64,000 nucleotides of DNA from Cyathus striatus. Taxonomy: Eukaryota; Basidiomycota; Agaricomycetes; Agaricales; Nidulariaceae. The number at the start of each line of letters is the position of its first letter. The first letter of the stretch is position 1. The stretch is from the NCBI GenBank assembly GCA_025738555.1, contig JAOVFP010000019.1:2480001-2544000 (forward strand), given 5' to 3'. Made by a program: the position numbers and the translations under genes. Positions 11,098 to 21,729 of the stretch are shown piece after piece. A model generated the notes under the pieces. It was not told where the DNA came from. It made no database searches and was given only the letters and a program-made list of their open reading frames with translations.

Positions 11098-11655
11098 CGA
11101 CACTGACGGGACGGATAGCTCATTTGACGCACGATGCTTTCTTGGGATAGACGAAGTACGAGAACTAGATACATCGTTGAAGAGAGAGCTGGGATAGTTG
11201 AGATAGCAGATTTGTGGATTATGAGGGACGATTGTGGTGTAGATTGATAGGGAAGTGGTAATGGCGTATGAGAGCCGTTGACAGGAGGGAGCAATGCCAT
11301 TTGTATGTTTATCCGTACACTTAGAATTGGTAAAGAGACATATCATCACAGCGTCGAACGTATTACTTATAAGTAGACTCGCGAAATAAACGTGGAACAG
11401 TGAGGAGGGATGAGGAGGACGAAGAGCGTTTACACTTGATCCACATGCAAATGGAAAAATGATTCCGTGGGATGCGTATAAATAGCCTGAGATTAGAGAT
11501 AAGTAAATTATTGGCGTCGGCGGCGTGTGGAGTGGTTGCGATTTTGGATGTTGGAGAGGATGGAAGATACTATTGGGCAGTGCAGCTGTGATAGGGTTGA
11601 TATATTACCATCGAGCGATGCGCTTGTCGTGAGGCTAAGCTACACCATGGCAGAG
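11098..11655 (-). repeat. Dispersed TATA-bearing repeat, copy 1
   Basis: Read on the minus strand, it contains CCATCCTCTCCAACATCC, a TATTTATAC box, a pyrimidine-rich CTTCGTCCTCC stretch and TTAGAATTGGTAAA in the opposite sense. The same order is seen at 32815-33395, and partly at 15600-15745, 53640-53830 and 128-215. A conserved TATA box with no shared downstream gene suggests either the promoter end of a transposon or of a dead gene family. Confidence 0.6.
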
Positions 11656-11662
11656 TCTAGAG

Positions 11663-12601
11663 GGGCCGACAGTTTTTGACGGTACGCACGGTACTGAACG
11701 GTACTCGATGTACCGTGCATGTACCGTGCAGTACTGATTAGTACCGTAAATGTACCGTGCATACCGTGCATACCACACAACAGATACTAATTTATGGTAT
11801 AAATTGTAACCAAAATAAGCTATGTAAAATCAATTAAATACTTATTTATTATGCTATAACACTGGTTGATGAGGGTATAATGTATGGGTTATCAAGATTC
11901 TTCTTGCATCTTTACTAATAAATCAACAGTACATATGCTTCATAAATTATAACTGTAGGATTCACTGTACAAAAGTATTAATTATTCCACAGTGGAAATT
12001 TGAATTATTTTGTATTTTCATATGATTACCCTTTCTTGTAATACCTAAGGTACACCATAATGTATAAAGTAAAATATATAACATATATTACAAAAAGATT
12101 CAAGGGAAAATATTAAATACTGAGCTAAATAATGCGAAATTACTTGCTCACTGTCGAGCATGATGATGAGGAAGGGTGTCCATCAACACATCACCCATCA
12201 ATATGTGCGGCGGCCTTGAGGAAAGTGAGTTTGATGGCATTGATGAATGTCAATGACAGCAATTGCAAACATTGACATTGACAAAGGTGAGAGAAGCGTG
12301 GGAAATTTTGAACAACGCAAAATGTTGAAGGAAGTGGCGGGCGGGGGGGCCGGACAAAGGGGAGATAGGAGAGCAGTGTAGAGTAGTTTTGAAATGGTAC
12401 TCCATTAATTACAGAATTTTCTTGCTCAGTTAATATATGGTACAATAATTTTGATTCAGTACTCCGGTTATCACGGAATAATATTGCTCCAATGATGTAC
12501 CGTGCATAACCAAAAATGTACCGTACATTGTATCGTGCGTACCGTAAATAGTACCGTACAATTTTTGATGTACCGCACAGTACCGTTAAAAACTACTAGC
12601 C
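11663..12601. mobile_element. Non-autonomous TIR element with GTACCGT motif arrays
   Basis: The sister block reads straight through CTAGAGAGC near 33395. Here 939 bp is inserted between two copies of CTAGAG (11657-11662 and 12602-12607). The ends are inverted: GGGCCGACAGTTTTTGACGG on the left, and the right end reads GGCTAGTAGTTTTTAACGG on the other strand. Many copies of GTACCGTGCA and its variants lie in both sub-terminal regions. Arrays of short sub-terminal motifs are typical of hAT-type elements, but the 6-bp duplication is not the usual 8 bp. The interior is AT-rich with no credible transposase. Confidence 0.7.
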
Positions 12602-12709
12602 CTAGAGAGCATAACTTCTATACGGCCGCAAGCCTACGCACGATAAGAAAAATAACCCGTTGCTAGCATGAGAACTGCAGTGAGCAGGGTCTGAGATCTC
12701 ATAACGTAC

Positions 12710-12936
12710 CTCACTCAGTACCACAAGCTACGCTACCCCATATCGCTCAACTTCGGCAACAGTTACAAAACAACCAGATTACTACGGAACAATATTGCAG
12801 GTTTTACGCTAACTTAATGAGAACTGAAGCGATGTTCAGCCGGAATGCCAATGGGAGGGAATCCATAACTAGGGATGGGACTGTGATTCGTAACGACACC
12901 GGTGGCGCAAGCGTTGTGGTACGTGTACTTGTATAA
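12710..12936 (+). pseudogene. Partial paralogue of the 162-residue unknown protein
   Basis: The frame reads PHIAQLRQQLQNNQIT, YANLMRTEAM, ITRDGTVIRNDT in the same order as the C-terminal half of the gene at 13515. The two differ at many codons while keeping the frame, which supports past selection on protein. No start region is visible upstream. A GTACGT donor after the conserved part and a possible downstream exon (about 12977-13034) are present, so this could be the 3' end of a gene whose 5' end is lost. Confidence 0.45.
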
Positions 12937-13451
12937 CTGTTACGCAGAAATAAAGCTAATCTCTTTCATTTAATATGGGCTACAAGAGTGGGGATGGTGG
13001 TAGGCGTTCCGTAGCTGTAGTCAAAAGTAAATAGTGTGTGTTTATAACATGCTGCAAGTTTATCCTCTCCACCTTAATTTCAATTCCCTCAAATTCTATC
13101 AGAACCGACCGCACGTAGTCAACCTACCGGTCATCTTATAATTTTCGTAACAATTCTTGGAGTGAGTTACGCTAGTATAACTGGATCAATGTCATAACTC
13201 GTAAGGAATTTCTTTTTAGAAACAAATAGAGACACCATGCGACACAGCCCACTACCTCACTAACACTAAGGAAACGATATAAGTATTAAAATGGAATGGA
13301 GAATGATGTTAGATTAATGCGGTGATACAATGCTGGTTGTGGTGGCCAGGAGGCCCAGGGTCGACGCCCAACAAAAATATTAAAATTAAAGTTTCAGCCA
13401 TCGCTACCAAATACTTTGTACACATTTTCACACATAGCCCGGCGGTAGATG

Positions 13452-13459
13452 TATATAAA
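13452..13459 (+). promoter_or_regulatory. TATA box for the 162-residue gene
   Basis: TATATAAA lies about 55-60 bases upstream of the ATG at 13515, a plausible spacing for a short 5' leader. The function is inferred from position. Confidence 0.4.
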
Positions 13460-13514
13460 CACTACATTCGTCTGGTATCCGAGATAATTCTGCACTTCAC
13501 TGCGATGTCAGACA

Positions 13515-14003
13515 ATGACAATGTCGACCTCACGGGGAACCAGCCCACCAATACAAACACCTCCCACCAACACACGCAATCTCACCTTCCACCAGAAGCA
13601 GCTCAAAGGCATGTACCCCACTCTGTATTCCGTCTCTCTTACCAGCATTGATCGTTCCAGCAGGTCATCCTTCATTCCGGGGCAGTCCAGTATTACCCCT
13701 GTTGAAGGGAAAATGTCTTACTCTGCCCTGATGCTCGACAACTGCAAATTCGATAAGATCGATATCGGTGGTGAAATCACGAACTGTGCTGTATCGCCCC
13801 ATATCGCTGTCCTTCGGCAACAATTACAAAACAAACAAATCAGTATGCGGGAATACTGCGCTTGTTACAATGATCTTATGAGAACGGATGCCATGTACCT
13901 GTCGAAAGCAGAATCGGTATTCAGTAGGGATACCACTGGGTCCGAGTTCATAACCAGGGAAGGCACTGTCATTCGCAATGACACCAGTGCCCAAGCGATG
14001 TAG
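13515..14003 (+). CDS. Unknown protein, 162 residues
   Basis: A single open frame from ATG 13515 (or the in-frame ATG at 13521) to the stop at 14001-14003. The N-terminal 55 residues are rich in Ser, Thr and Pro. The C-terminal half holds PHIAVLRQQLQNKQIS, NDLMRT and TREGTVIRNDT, which recur in the partial paralogue at 12710. I do not recognise the family. No signal peptide, membrane segment or metal-binding motif is seen. A downstream segment (about 14069-14178) resembles the possible second exon of the paralogue, so a spliced longer form cannot be excluded. An ATG at 13505 is in another frame and gives only a short product. Confidence 0.5.
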   Translation: MTMSTSRGTSPPIQTPPTNTRNLTFHQKQLKGMYPTLYSVSLTSIDRSSRSSFIPGQSSITPVEGKMSYSALMLDNCKFDKIDIGGEITNCAVSPHIAVLRQQLQNKQISMREYCACYNDLMRTDAMYLSKAESVFSRDTTGSEFITREGTVIRNDTSAQAM

Positions 14004-14178
14004 TGTGTATACATATCTAATTCGAACGCGGACGAAAATTCATTGCTTTCATTGTAAGACCTACACTGAGAAAGGGGATGATGGGCGTTTTGTGGCAGCA
14101 GTAAAGAGTGCAAGGTTAGTTTTTAGAATGCATCGTCAGCCTCTCCACCGTGATCTCAACTTTCTTCAAATCTCGTAG

Positions 14179-15599
14179 ATTAGATAGGCTTTAGTTTGAT
14201 TTTCGGTTTGATTGTTCATCTCTTGTTGGAATGGGTCTACGTGTGTAGTGGTGCAATTCAATAAAATATTTTCGTATGTGAAGGAAATGTTATCCGTATC
14301 TTGTCATTTGTGCAATATGACTCTGCTGAACTATCTTATTTATCTCCTGACACGGATGATAAGTAAAGAAGAGCTTAGTAACTATTATTAACAAAGGAGA
14401 ATTTAAAATTAAGGGGAAGGCGAAAAATTTCGCGCCCATAGCCGCGCTCACTCTCAAGTTATAGAGATGTAATTTTATAAAGAGTAGGCCCGACAAGCGG
14501 CACGGCCCTCTGCCGCTAACTCCAAGAATCAAGCTCAAACGATACGAAATTTTCTAAGGTCCAACGACATGAAAGACATTAGTAAGAAATAGATGTGGGA
14601 GCTAGAATGACTTCAGGGTATGGTGGAATTCGAGGTATGACAATGTGAACGCACGACGGTAATGGGGAGGCACCCAAAATGCACCGCCCATCGTACACAA
14701 TCTAATCGAGGTATAACTCATCCGCCCCCGACAGCTCACTAATCCCCGTAGTACCTAGAATACTCTTCAACAGTGCGACATGTATAAAGGATGAAATGGG
14801 TCTGTTCCACGGGACCAGAACAACTTCCATGATTGTACGTGGATGATGTATACGATCCAGATGAGGACGTACACATTATCAATGCTACAATCGAAGAACC
14901 CTCGCACACGCATCCACCGTAACCTCCACCAAATGATACGTTGTAGAAACAATCGTCAAACTGAAACTACGAAAGCTATGAATCGATGGACAGTGTCGTC
15001 GTGAGGAAGGGGTATGTGAGGGGGAGAACAAGGAGGGAGGGAGAATTGATAGAGCTTTGTTTGAGGGGGCATTCGGGGAGAAGTCGATGTAACGTAGGAT
15101 AGTGGGAAGATGCGAAGCCGTCGATACGATGTTCTCCTATACGCTGACAGTCCTATTGGTTCAAATTTACCGCCTGAGAAGCATGAGTCGGAGGTAAAGT
15201 GAAAGGAACCCCACCTCTTAGAATCCGTCATTACTAGTAGATCACAATCGGAGGTACGGGGTTTCGGGTTACTAATCGCTACTATCCGCCCAAACAAAAA
15301 AATATTCCCTTTCGGAGGTCGTACCGCAAGGTGAAAGTCGTCATCAATGGTGGTATAGTTTGGGCGCTGTCTACTCGCGCGGCACTTTCTTGAATTCGGT
15401 GGACAACATGGGTTGTTCATGGTGATGGGCTACTGCGGATATGGGATAGGACAAGTTCGACTTTAGTCAGCTGTGGGTTGCAGGGATAGCGTTTAGTAAA
15501 ACGACTTTGGCAGAGAGACGTTTGGAATGTGTACGACTCGTTTTGTGAGGGAATGACAGCTGAAGCGAAGGAAGACGGAGAGCGTTTACGAAGCGGAGC
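14179..15599. other. Region without a supported gene
   Basis: It contains only short frames, the longest being a minus-strand frame at 14956-15420 with a true ATG (154 codons, Pro/Ser/Arg-rich, unrecognised). I see no splice pattern or family motif that supports it as a gene. Confidence 0.4.
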
Positions 15600-15745
15600 G
15601 TACACATGCCGCGGAAGATGAAAAAATAAAGTTCCGTTGGATAAAAGAGTATAAATAAGTAGCTTGATATGAGATTAGGGATGAGTTATCGGCGGCGAGT
15701 GGAGTGGTTGTGGATTTGGATTTTGGAGAGGATGGAAGGTGGCGC
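15600..15745 (-). repeat. Dispersed TATA-bearing repeat, partial copy
   Basis: On the minus strand it keeps CCATCCTCTCCAAAATCC, the GCCGCCGA stretch and a TTATACTC-type box, in the same order as the copies at 11098 and 32815. It is diverged and shorter. Confidence 0.5.
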
Positions 15746-16663
15746 GTGGCTTGTTTACCAAAAGCTTCGACTTACTCATCCAGCCAAACACTCCCAAATA
15801 CACCTTGTCAAGCTCAACGTCTTTTTGTTCCACTCAACCACGCTCCGTTCACGAATACCCCAAAGGCCATGCCGCTGTCTCAGTTGATGACCTTAGGGTT
15901 CAGTAGTGTTATATTGCGAACATATTTACTATTGCAAGCACTATTCCTATCTCCCCATGTCTATTCATGACTCATGAGGTTATACGTGTCATTCGGAATC
16001 CGGATCGTTGCTGCACAGTTTGAGTTTGCGTCGTTGCTTTTAGCCGGTCTGTTGTTATTCAGGCACATGAATATATACTAGTACGATGGTTTACTGAACG
16101 CTGGACGTCGGCCTTCACGATGCTCGAGGCTTGCCGATTAGTGCCGTTGGCCTAAGGATGCCATATCCTCTGTCCTATAGCTATCATAACACACCTAGGG
16201 CCTCCTTACTCGCCCTCTGAAGCCACTTCAACACCTCCATCCCACTCATCGGAGGCACCTTGGGGTTTGTGGGACTCGAAGAGCGTGCAGGTGATGAGGA
16301 ACCTCAGGCGAAGCGTGTTGAGATGAGAAGGGTGGGTTGGTGGGTTGGTGGCTGGGTGGTCTTATCGGTACGTTTGGATACTTTATGCTCTCCCTCACTT
16401 TTATCTTGCTCTACCAGTTGCATACTTCCACATCCATCTTCAGATTCCCCCGCTCCGTTATCTTTCACAGCTGGATCCTCCCTGTCAGCTTGTCCCGTTT
16501 TCCACTTCCAGCTATTCTTGTAGATGTCTGCTTCCGTACCCCCTCATCCCTCGTCCACCCAACCCGTCCTATCCTCGAAGATGAGCTTGTCCATCTTAAT
16601 CGCGGTGGCAACTTGCAGGGTGTCCTCATTCCACGCGCACCTCTTGTTAGATAGTGGTTCCTT

Positions 16664-17116
16664 TTGTCTCGTGGTGGAGCTTTTCTCCACTCATCTTGGT
16701 TGCACTCATCGCTTCAGAAGGATATAACTTTCATCACAGCCCTCCAAGTTCCCCAAATATGGGAACAAGAACTCGCCGCCGGCCTCGGACACCCTCAAAT
16801 CTCCTACAGCAGCCCGCTTACCCCCGCGCTGGTCACTGACATACTCACATTCGGACCCGAACTCGCACAGGTTCCACTAGAAGCCAAAACTGTCGTCCTC
16901 GAGGACTGCCGCAAACATTGCAAGACTGAAACACTGGAGAAACGCGGGACAAAGACATATATCTCGTCTGTATTCCCTAAGTTTGCTGTTGAAAATGGGT
17001 TTGAAGAGCAGGATCACGTTTGGAGTGCTGAGAAGCATGAGTCTCGGGATGATGTTGATGCTAGGGTTTTGAGGGTGCTTGATAGAGCGTTTGCGGATGA
17101 CGGTGCTTGTAAGTGA
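16664..17116 (+). pseudogene. Histidine-phosphatase (PMU1-like) 3' fragment
   Basis: The frame ends with a stretch including SSPLTPALVTDILTFGPEL, KTVVLEDCRKHC, KRGTKTYISSVFP and ESRDDVDARV. This pattern matches the C-terminal half of fungal phosphoglycerate-mutase-like (histidine phosphatase) proteins related to PMU1. The N-terminal RHG catalytic motif is not seen in the upstream kilobase, which holds only short broken frames. A segment just upstream (about 16160-16370) is paralogous to 22130-22360. It is most likely a decayed or 5'-truncated copy. Unseen upstream exons remain possible. Confidence 0.5.
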
Positions 17117-17927
17117 CTCCGTTTTAAGGTGATGGAGAGTTGGCTTATGACGATTGCTGTAGTTGTTTCTATCACTTGATGCAATTAGGACCAGATCGTC
17201 ATAAAACGCAAGCTTTGAGCTTCTTTTATTTTTAGTTTCGTCCTCTCTTTATTATTTTTTGGTGCAGTATCAATTGTAAACCTCAATGGAATAATGAACT
17301 AGTTTATATCTGTAATGACTTGGGTAGCAATTTAGGTTCTGCAAGTTGAACGTTGAATATCGAATGAATGGTCGGGATTCTACTAAACCATTTACTGGAT
17401 TCACCCCTTTCACCTTGCTACACCCATCCGTTACTTGACGAAGATTTGCAGTGCAATGTTCAAATTTCAGGCCTGGCCCCTGAGCTTGAGCGCTGAGTTT
17501 CCCGGACTTGTCTGCATACTCTTTAAGTCTCCCTGAAACTCTCAAACTCAAGGACGTCGGGTTAGTAAAACACCTTGGTAATAAACGCCCCTGTCGCCCA
17601 TTCTACTAGCGCTAAGCTAGGGACGAGCACCGCCCGCCTTCGTTGTGTATGATGCGATGTTGGTACGATGGCTGTGACGAAATCTATGTATTCAAAATGA
17701 TTTTTACCCTATCACTAAGACCTGTGACTGAGCGGGCATTCCGGCGTCTTACCTCTTCTGTAACTTGCACTGGGCGCCAAGAGAATGTAGACAACGAAAT
17801 CACGATAAAAACCCCTCCCCGGGCCATTGGGAGAAGGAAATTATCTACTTTCGCACCTCTTTTATTACAAGAGCCTTTCAACTTTCTTCTTCACGCATTC
17901 TCAAATCTACATCTTCTATCTTTTATA

Positions 17928-18600
17928 ATGGTTTCATTCGCAACTTTCTTCATTGCTTCGCAGGTCTTCCTCGGTCTTGTGTCTGCGTCTCCACTCCAAA
18001 GGAGAGATGAACCGCCCAGCATGAACTGCCATCCCAACTTCGAGGGTGTCGGCGTGTCGGTGACCAACAGTGCACGCGAGTGGGGCGTTTCTGGCTTCTA
18101 TGCCGGCGCTGATGTTACGAGTTTGAGCGTTGGTGGTGGGCTGACAAAGGCCGACTTCAGGTTCGAGCAGACTGGCTCTCCAGCCACAAATTATATCATC
18201 AAGTAAGTTTTTCGTGCTTTTAGGAACAGGGGTAGAAAATAACAAATATCGTCCAGGGTTGTTGAGAACAACGATTTAGTTGTTGGTCTGTCGGGTGACC
18301 ACTTGCAGATCAAGAACCTGGAATCTAGTGACTTGTAGGTTTACTTTCTCGTTGCATTAGTAAACTTGAACACAGAGCGAATTCGTGTTTAGGACCCAGA
18401 TCTGGAATGTTCAGTGTGACTTCTGCAGCGACAATATTAGTCAGCGAAAGGGGAATGTAGCATTTGGATGCAACATCACATCCACCACCAATAATGAATG
18501 TGTCACTATTGGCGAGAAAGATACCGATGCCCTGTTTTTGGCGGACTGCGCTGGCATCGATGCGCAGAACTTCGATTTCTGGACTGCGACTGCAGTCTGA
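17928..18600 (+). CDS. Small secreted protein, 186 residues
   Basis: Exons 17928-18202, 18257-18334 and 18393-18600 join in frame with GT..AG introns of 54 and 58 nt. The product begins with a hydrophobic signal peptide of about 20 residues, followed by SPLQRRD, a likely Kex2-type processing site. The mature part has about seven Cys, a TQIWNVQCDFC stretch, GCNIT and a C-terminal QNFDFWTATAV. The Q-x-W-like pieces and spaced small domains loosely recall beta-trefoil lectin-type folds, but this is only a suggestion. It is probably an extracellular protein of unknown function. The gene model is well supported by frame and splice sites; the family is not. Confidence 0.7.
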
Positions 18601-18754
18601 AGGATGCGATGCATTTTTATAGGCAGTGGAATATGAACTGTAGTTATTTGCATGCGCGGACATTTGATCTTTGTTAGTTACTTAAATTTGGACATTGAAT
18701 GATGATTTTTATTTTATATATTACGTACCTGGGCCCACGAATTTTGCTTCAAGA

Positions 18755-19110
18755 TTCAGATTTTAATTTAGGAGTCTTGGTTCCCCAAGTTCCGATGAGT
18801 GATCTTGAGCAGGCACATTGCCATATGCTTGATAGGGTGTTTGATTAGACGGTGCTGTGCTCAATCGGGAAAATTAGCGGAGACACGATGGAAGACTACG
18901 ATTTGAAGGTCCAATGTGGAGTAATATTCCCATTCGATTCCGCATCCAAGTCATCTGCATCGCTAGAGAACACTTTGAAACTCCAAGATATTAAGACTGT
19001 AAGATTGCCCGGAGTCGTAATGACCGATAAAGCGTAGGGTTAGGTTGGGATAATGCACATGTGATCTTGTGACAATACATGTTTACTCAAGAACCTTGTG
19101 CCAAACAAGG
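18755..19110. repeat. Left direct repeat flanking the F-box gene
   Basis: It matches 21310-21700 in the same orientation, including CCGATGAGTGAT, TAGACGGTGCTG and CATGTGATCTTGTGACAATA. The copies differ by substitutions and small indels, so the duplication is not very recent. Confidence 0.75.
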
Positions 19111-19278
19111 TTGCGTCATCTCCAGCAACAAGTTGTCTCCACTGTGAGCGTATCGATTACATAATCATAATATTTCTCATTTAATCCAGCCACGTGTATC
19201 ATGTAATATTCCAGGATATGTATTAGGCAAGAGTAGTAACTAAATACATTGTTATACCAACAACTACCCGCCATAATT

Positions 19279-21135
19279 CTAAGTTCTCTCATCCATGAAC
19301 TCCATCCCTCTATGCTGAAGAGACTGAACGCGCTGTAGCACCTGATCCTTTACATTTGCAATGTCACATCCACTGGCACAAATTCGAACTTGTGAAAGCT
19401 TTCGTATGCCACAATCCACATCACCATCTGAACGATACTCAAGTGCACTAAGCATTCCATTCCAATCAGCCCTCAAAGTTCCCTCTAGGAAAAGCTTAGA
19501 AAGATTCCCTAGACGCTTCTTGCATGTTTTGTCTTCAGGAGAGGCGAATTTACAATTACCACACCGACATGGACAGAGAATATCAAATAAGCCATCTTTA
19601 ATGTAAAATTCCTTTGGTTTTGGACCACATCGTGTCAGTCCAAAGGGACCCCTTATATAAAAATATTCCAGGGTTGGTGAGTATTTGAAGAGGTTGACAA
19701 GCGATGTTTTGGAGATATTGACAACTGTTTTGATTTTGAGAGTTTTTAATGGACATCTTGATCGTTGGAAAAGAGCCGCAATGTCAGCAAGGAAATACTG
19801 GGGATTTCTCTCGCATGGAAGCTCCACTTGAAATTCCTCCAATGCTGGTAGTATCAGATGATGAAGGACAGCAAAGTTGCCTGCACTACTCAGAGAACCA
19901 AGGTTGATGTAAAAAGTAGTCAGGCTACTTAGAGTGACAAAGTCAAATAACACCGTACGATTCCGAATGTCGGGAACCATGTAAAACCCAATCAGATTGA
20001 AACTATACTTGAAGTGCTTTAGAGTTGAAACAACTCGAAGTATTTTCAGCAATTCCTCTGGTTCAAAATAACTTATGTGTGTAACATCGAGATCCAAGAA
20101 CTGGATAGATGGTGGATTGGATCGTTCAAGCATTGATAAAATATGTTTGAAGATAGAAGTATTTAGATTATATCCAAGTCCAAATTGACAATCTTTATTG
20201 TGATAGAATGTGAACTGCTGAAGTGCAGGTAATATGAGTGATCCCAAGATATATCTAATGTCGACAAAACCATGCAGGGTGAAACTCTTCAAATATGGAA
20301 GTTGGAGAAGTTGTAGCTCACTGGGTAAGTGCGGATAGAAGGGTTCATATAGATGAAGCTGAGTGAAGTTGCTGTAAGAGCAGTCCACTATGTTCACCAT
20401 ATCTTTCAATTTATTGATTAATGTGACGGCATTCATCCAAATGTTAATCCATTTGCATACTTTCAAGCCAGAAAGAGAAATAGAGATCGGAAAACCGAAT
20501 TGTGCTACCTGAGTAAGGTTTGGTGTAGCACGAATGCGGAATTCAGGATGTCCATCCGTTAAGCACCGGCAGTGACGAGAGGGCCGGCAAGTGAATGCTT
20601 CTAAAGAAAGAGGAGGCTGCTTCATAATGTCTATCAAATTGGCATATGCGTCGGCGCTTTTTAAACCAGGACAGAATATATCTATGCTTTTCCATTGATT
20701 AGAGTAGGCGAGCAACTCTTTAATCAATGTAGATTCTTCTGGTCCTATGGCAGCCTGTTTGGATTGTTGAATTTTAACGGTAAGTGGTCGGTTGCATGCT
20801 CGTTGAATCCATCGCCGTAGTTCCATAGCTACTTTAGCAATACTGTCGGCATTATATCTTTCAGAGGACTCCAAGAGTACCGAAAAGGTATCCCATAAAA
20901 TGGGAATGTCGAATACAAAGTCCCTCCAGGGATGACAAACCTGGCTGAGTAGTCTTGGAGTAATCAAACATTGCTTTTCATCGTCAAGGTCTGCGAATCC
21001 TACTACATTATCGGTTATATCGTGCATTGCTCTACGAACCCTGAGTCTTTCGTCCTCGCACGCATGGAGAAGAATCTCTATGATGATCTCCGCTGGAAGT
21101 CTCTGAAAGCACTGGTTGCTTGTAGCGTTCCCCAT
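19279..21135 (-). CDS. F-box protein, 618 residues
   Basis: A single uninterrupted minus-strand exon starts at ATG 21133-21135. The N-terminus carries an F-box-like motif, RLPAEIIIEILLHACEDE (from about residue 12), with a typical fungal extension and VCHPWRDFVFDIPILW further on. The remainder has spaced leucine-rich stretches such as LKSFTLHGFV and LKTLKIKTVV, consistent with an irregular LRR-like fold for substrate recognition. A Cys-rich patch, CPCRCGNC, lies near residue 525 and could bind metal. By family it would act as a substrate adaptor of an SCF ubiquitin ligase. Such genes are strongly expanded in Agaricomycetes. It lies between direct repeats at 18755 and 21310. No frame damage is seen. 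Confidence 0.8.
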   Translation of the reverse strand: MGNATSNQCFQRLPAEIIIEILLHACEDERLRVRRAMHDITDNVVGFADLDDEKQCLITPRLLSQVCHPWRDFVFDIPILWDTFSVLLESSERYNADSIAKVAMELRRWIQRACNRPLTVKIQQSKQAAIGPEESTLIKELLAYSNQWKSIDIFCPGLKSADAYANLIDIMKQPPLSLEAFTCRPSRHCRCLTDGHPEFRIRATPNLTQVAQFGFPISISLSGLKVCKWINIWMNAVTLINKLKDMVNIVDCSYSNFTQLHLYEPFYPHLPSELQLLQLPYLKSFTLHGFVDIRYILGSLILPALQQFTFYHNKDCQFGLGYNLNTSIFKHILSMLERSNPPSIQFLDLDVTHISYFEPEELLKILRVVSTLKHFKYSFNLIGFYMVPDIRNRTVLFDFVTLSSLTTFYINLGSLSSAGNFAVLHHLILPALEEFQVELPCERNPQYFLADIAALFQRSRCPLKTLKIKTVVNISKTSLVNLFKYSPTLEYFYIRGPFGLTRCGPKPKEFYIKDGLFDILCPCRCGNCKFASPEDKTCKKRLGNLSKLFLEGTLRADWNGMLSALEYRSDGDVDCGIRKLSQVRICASGCDIANVKDQVLQRVQSLQHRGMEFMDERT

Positions 21136-21309
21136 TCTGGGTTATTGATAGCTACGAGAAGCAGGTTCTACTTCGGAAGAGAAGATTGTGAACAGAGGTG
21201 GGTGGTTGATGTAAAGAGTAAAAAGTAACTATATGTAATTGATAAATCAATAAGCATTCAAAAATAAGTGAATTGCAAGAGCGTGTGGCATTTTAAAATT
21301 TCTACTCAA

Positions 21310-21700
21310 TTGATTATGATTTTAATTGAGGAGTCTTAGTTACCCAAGTTCCGATGAGTGATATTGAGCAGGCACGTTGCCATATGCTTGATAGGCTGTT
21401 TGATTAGACGGTGCTGACATGGTGGGTGCTAAATCGGGAAAATGAGCGGAGGTACGATGTAAGACCACGACTTGAAGCTTGAAGCTTGAAGGTCCAATGT
21501 GAAGTAATTGTTTATTCGATTCCGTATCTATACCATCCGCACCACCAAAGAACGCTTCGAAACCCCCAAAGACCACAAGATCTCCCGCAATGATTAATGA
21601 CCGATAAAGCTTAGGGTTAGGTTAGGGTCGATACTCTATGATCGAGATAACGCGCATGTGATCTTGTGACAATACATATTTACTCGAGAGCCTTGTGCCA
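21310..21700. repeat. Right direct repeat flanking the F-box gene
   Basis: This is the counterpart of 18755-19110. On the minus strand it contains a short frame ending AYQAYGNVPAQYHSSELG followed by a stop. The equivalent in the left copy is altered. It may be the 3' exon remnant of an older gene. Confidence 0.7.
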
Positions 21701-21729
21701 AACAACACAACAGTCCCGAGTCTCGACGC

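Larger units (their letters stand above)
9247..12670. repeat. Duplicated block, copy 1
   Basis: From CCAGCCTTCACAAAG the sequence is largely collinear with 31724-33500. This copy carries three extra insertions: 10387-10647, about 10844-11064 and 11663-12601. Homology ends at ATAACGTACC in both copies. The block holds a decayed Lon fragment and a TATA-bearing repeat, and no intact gene. Confidence 0.75.

Noticed and set aside
14956..15420. 154-codon minus-strand frame with a true ATG
   Set aside because: No recognisable domain, no paralogue in the window and no splice or promoter context. Too little to call a gene.
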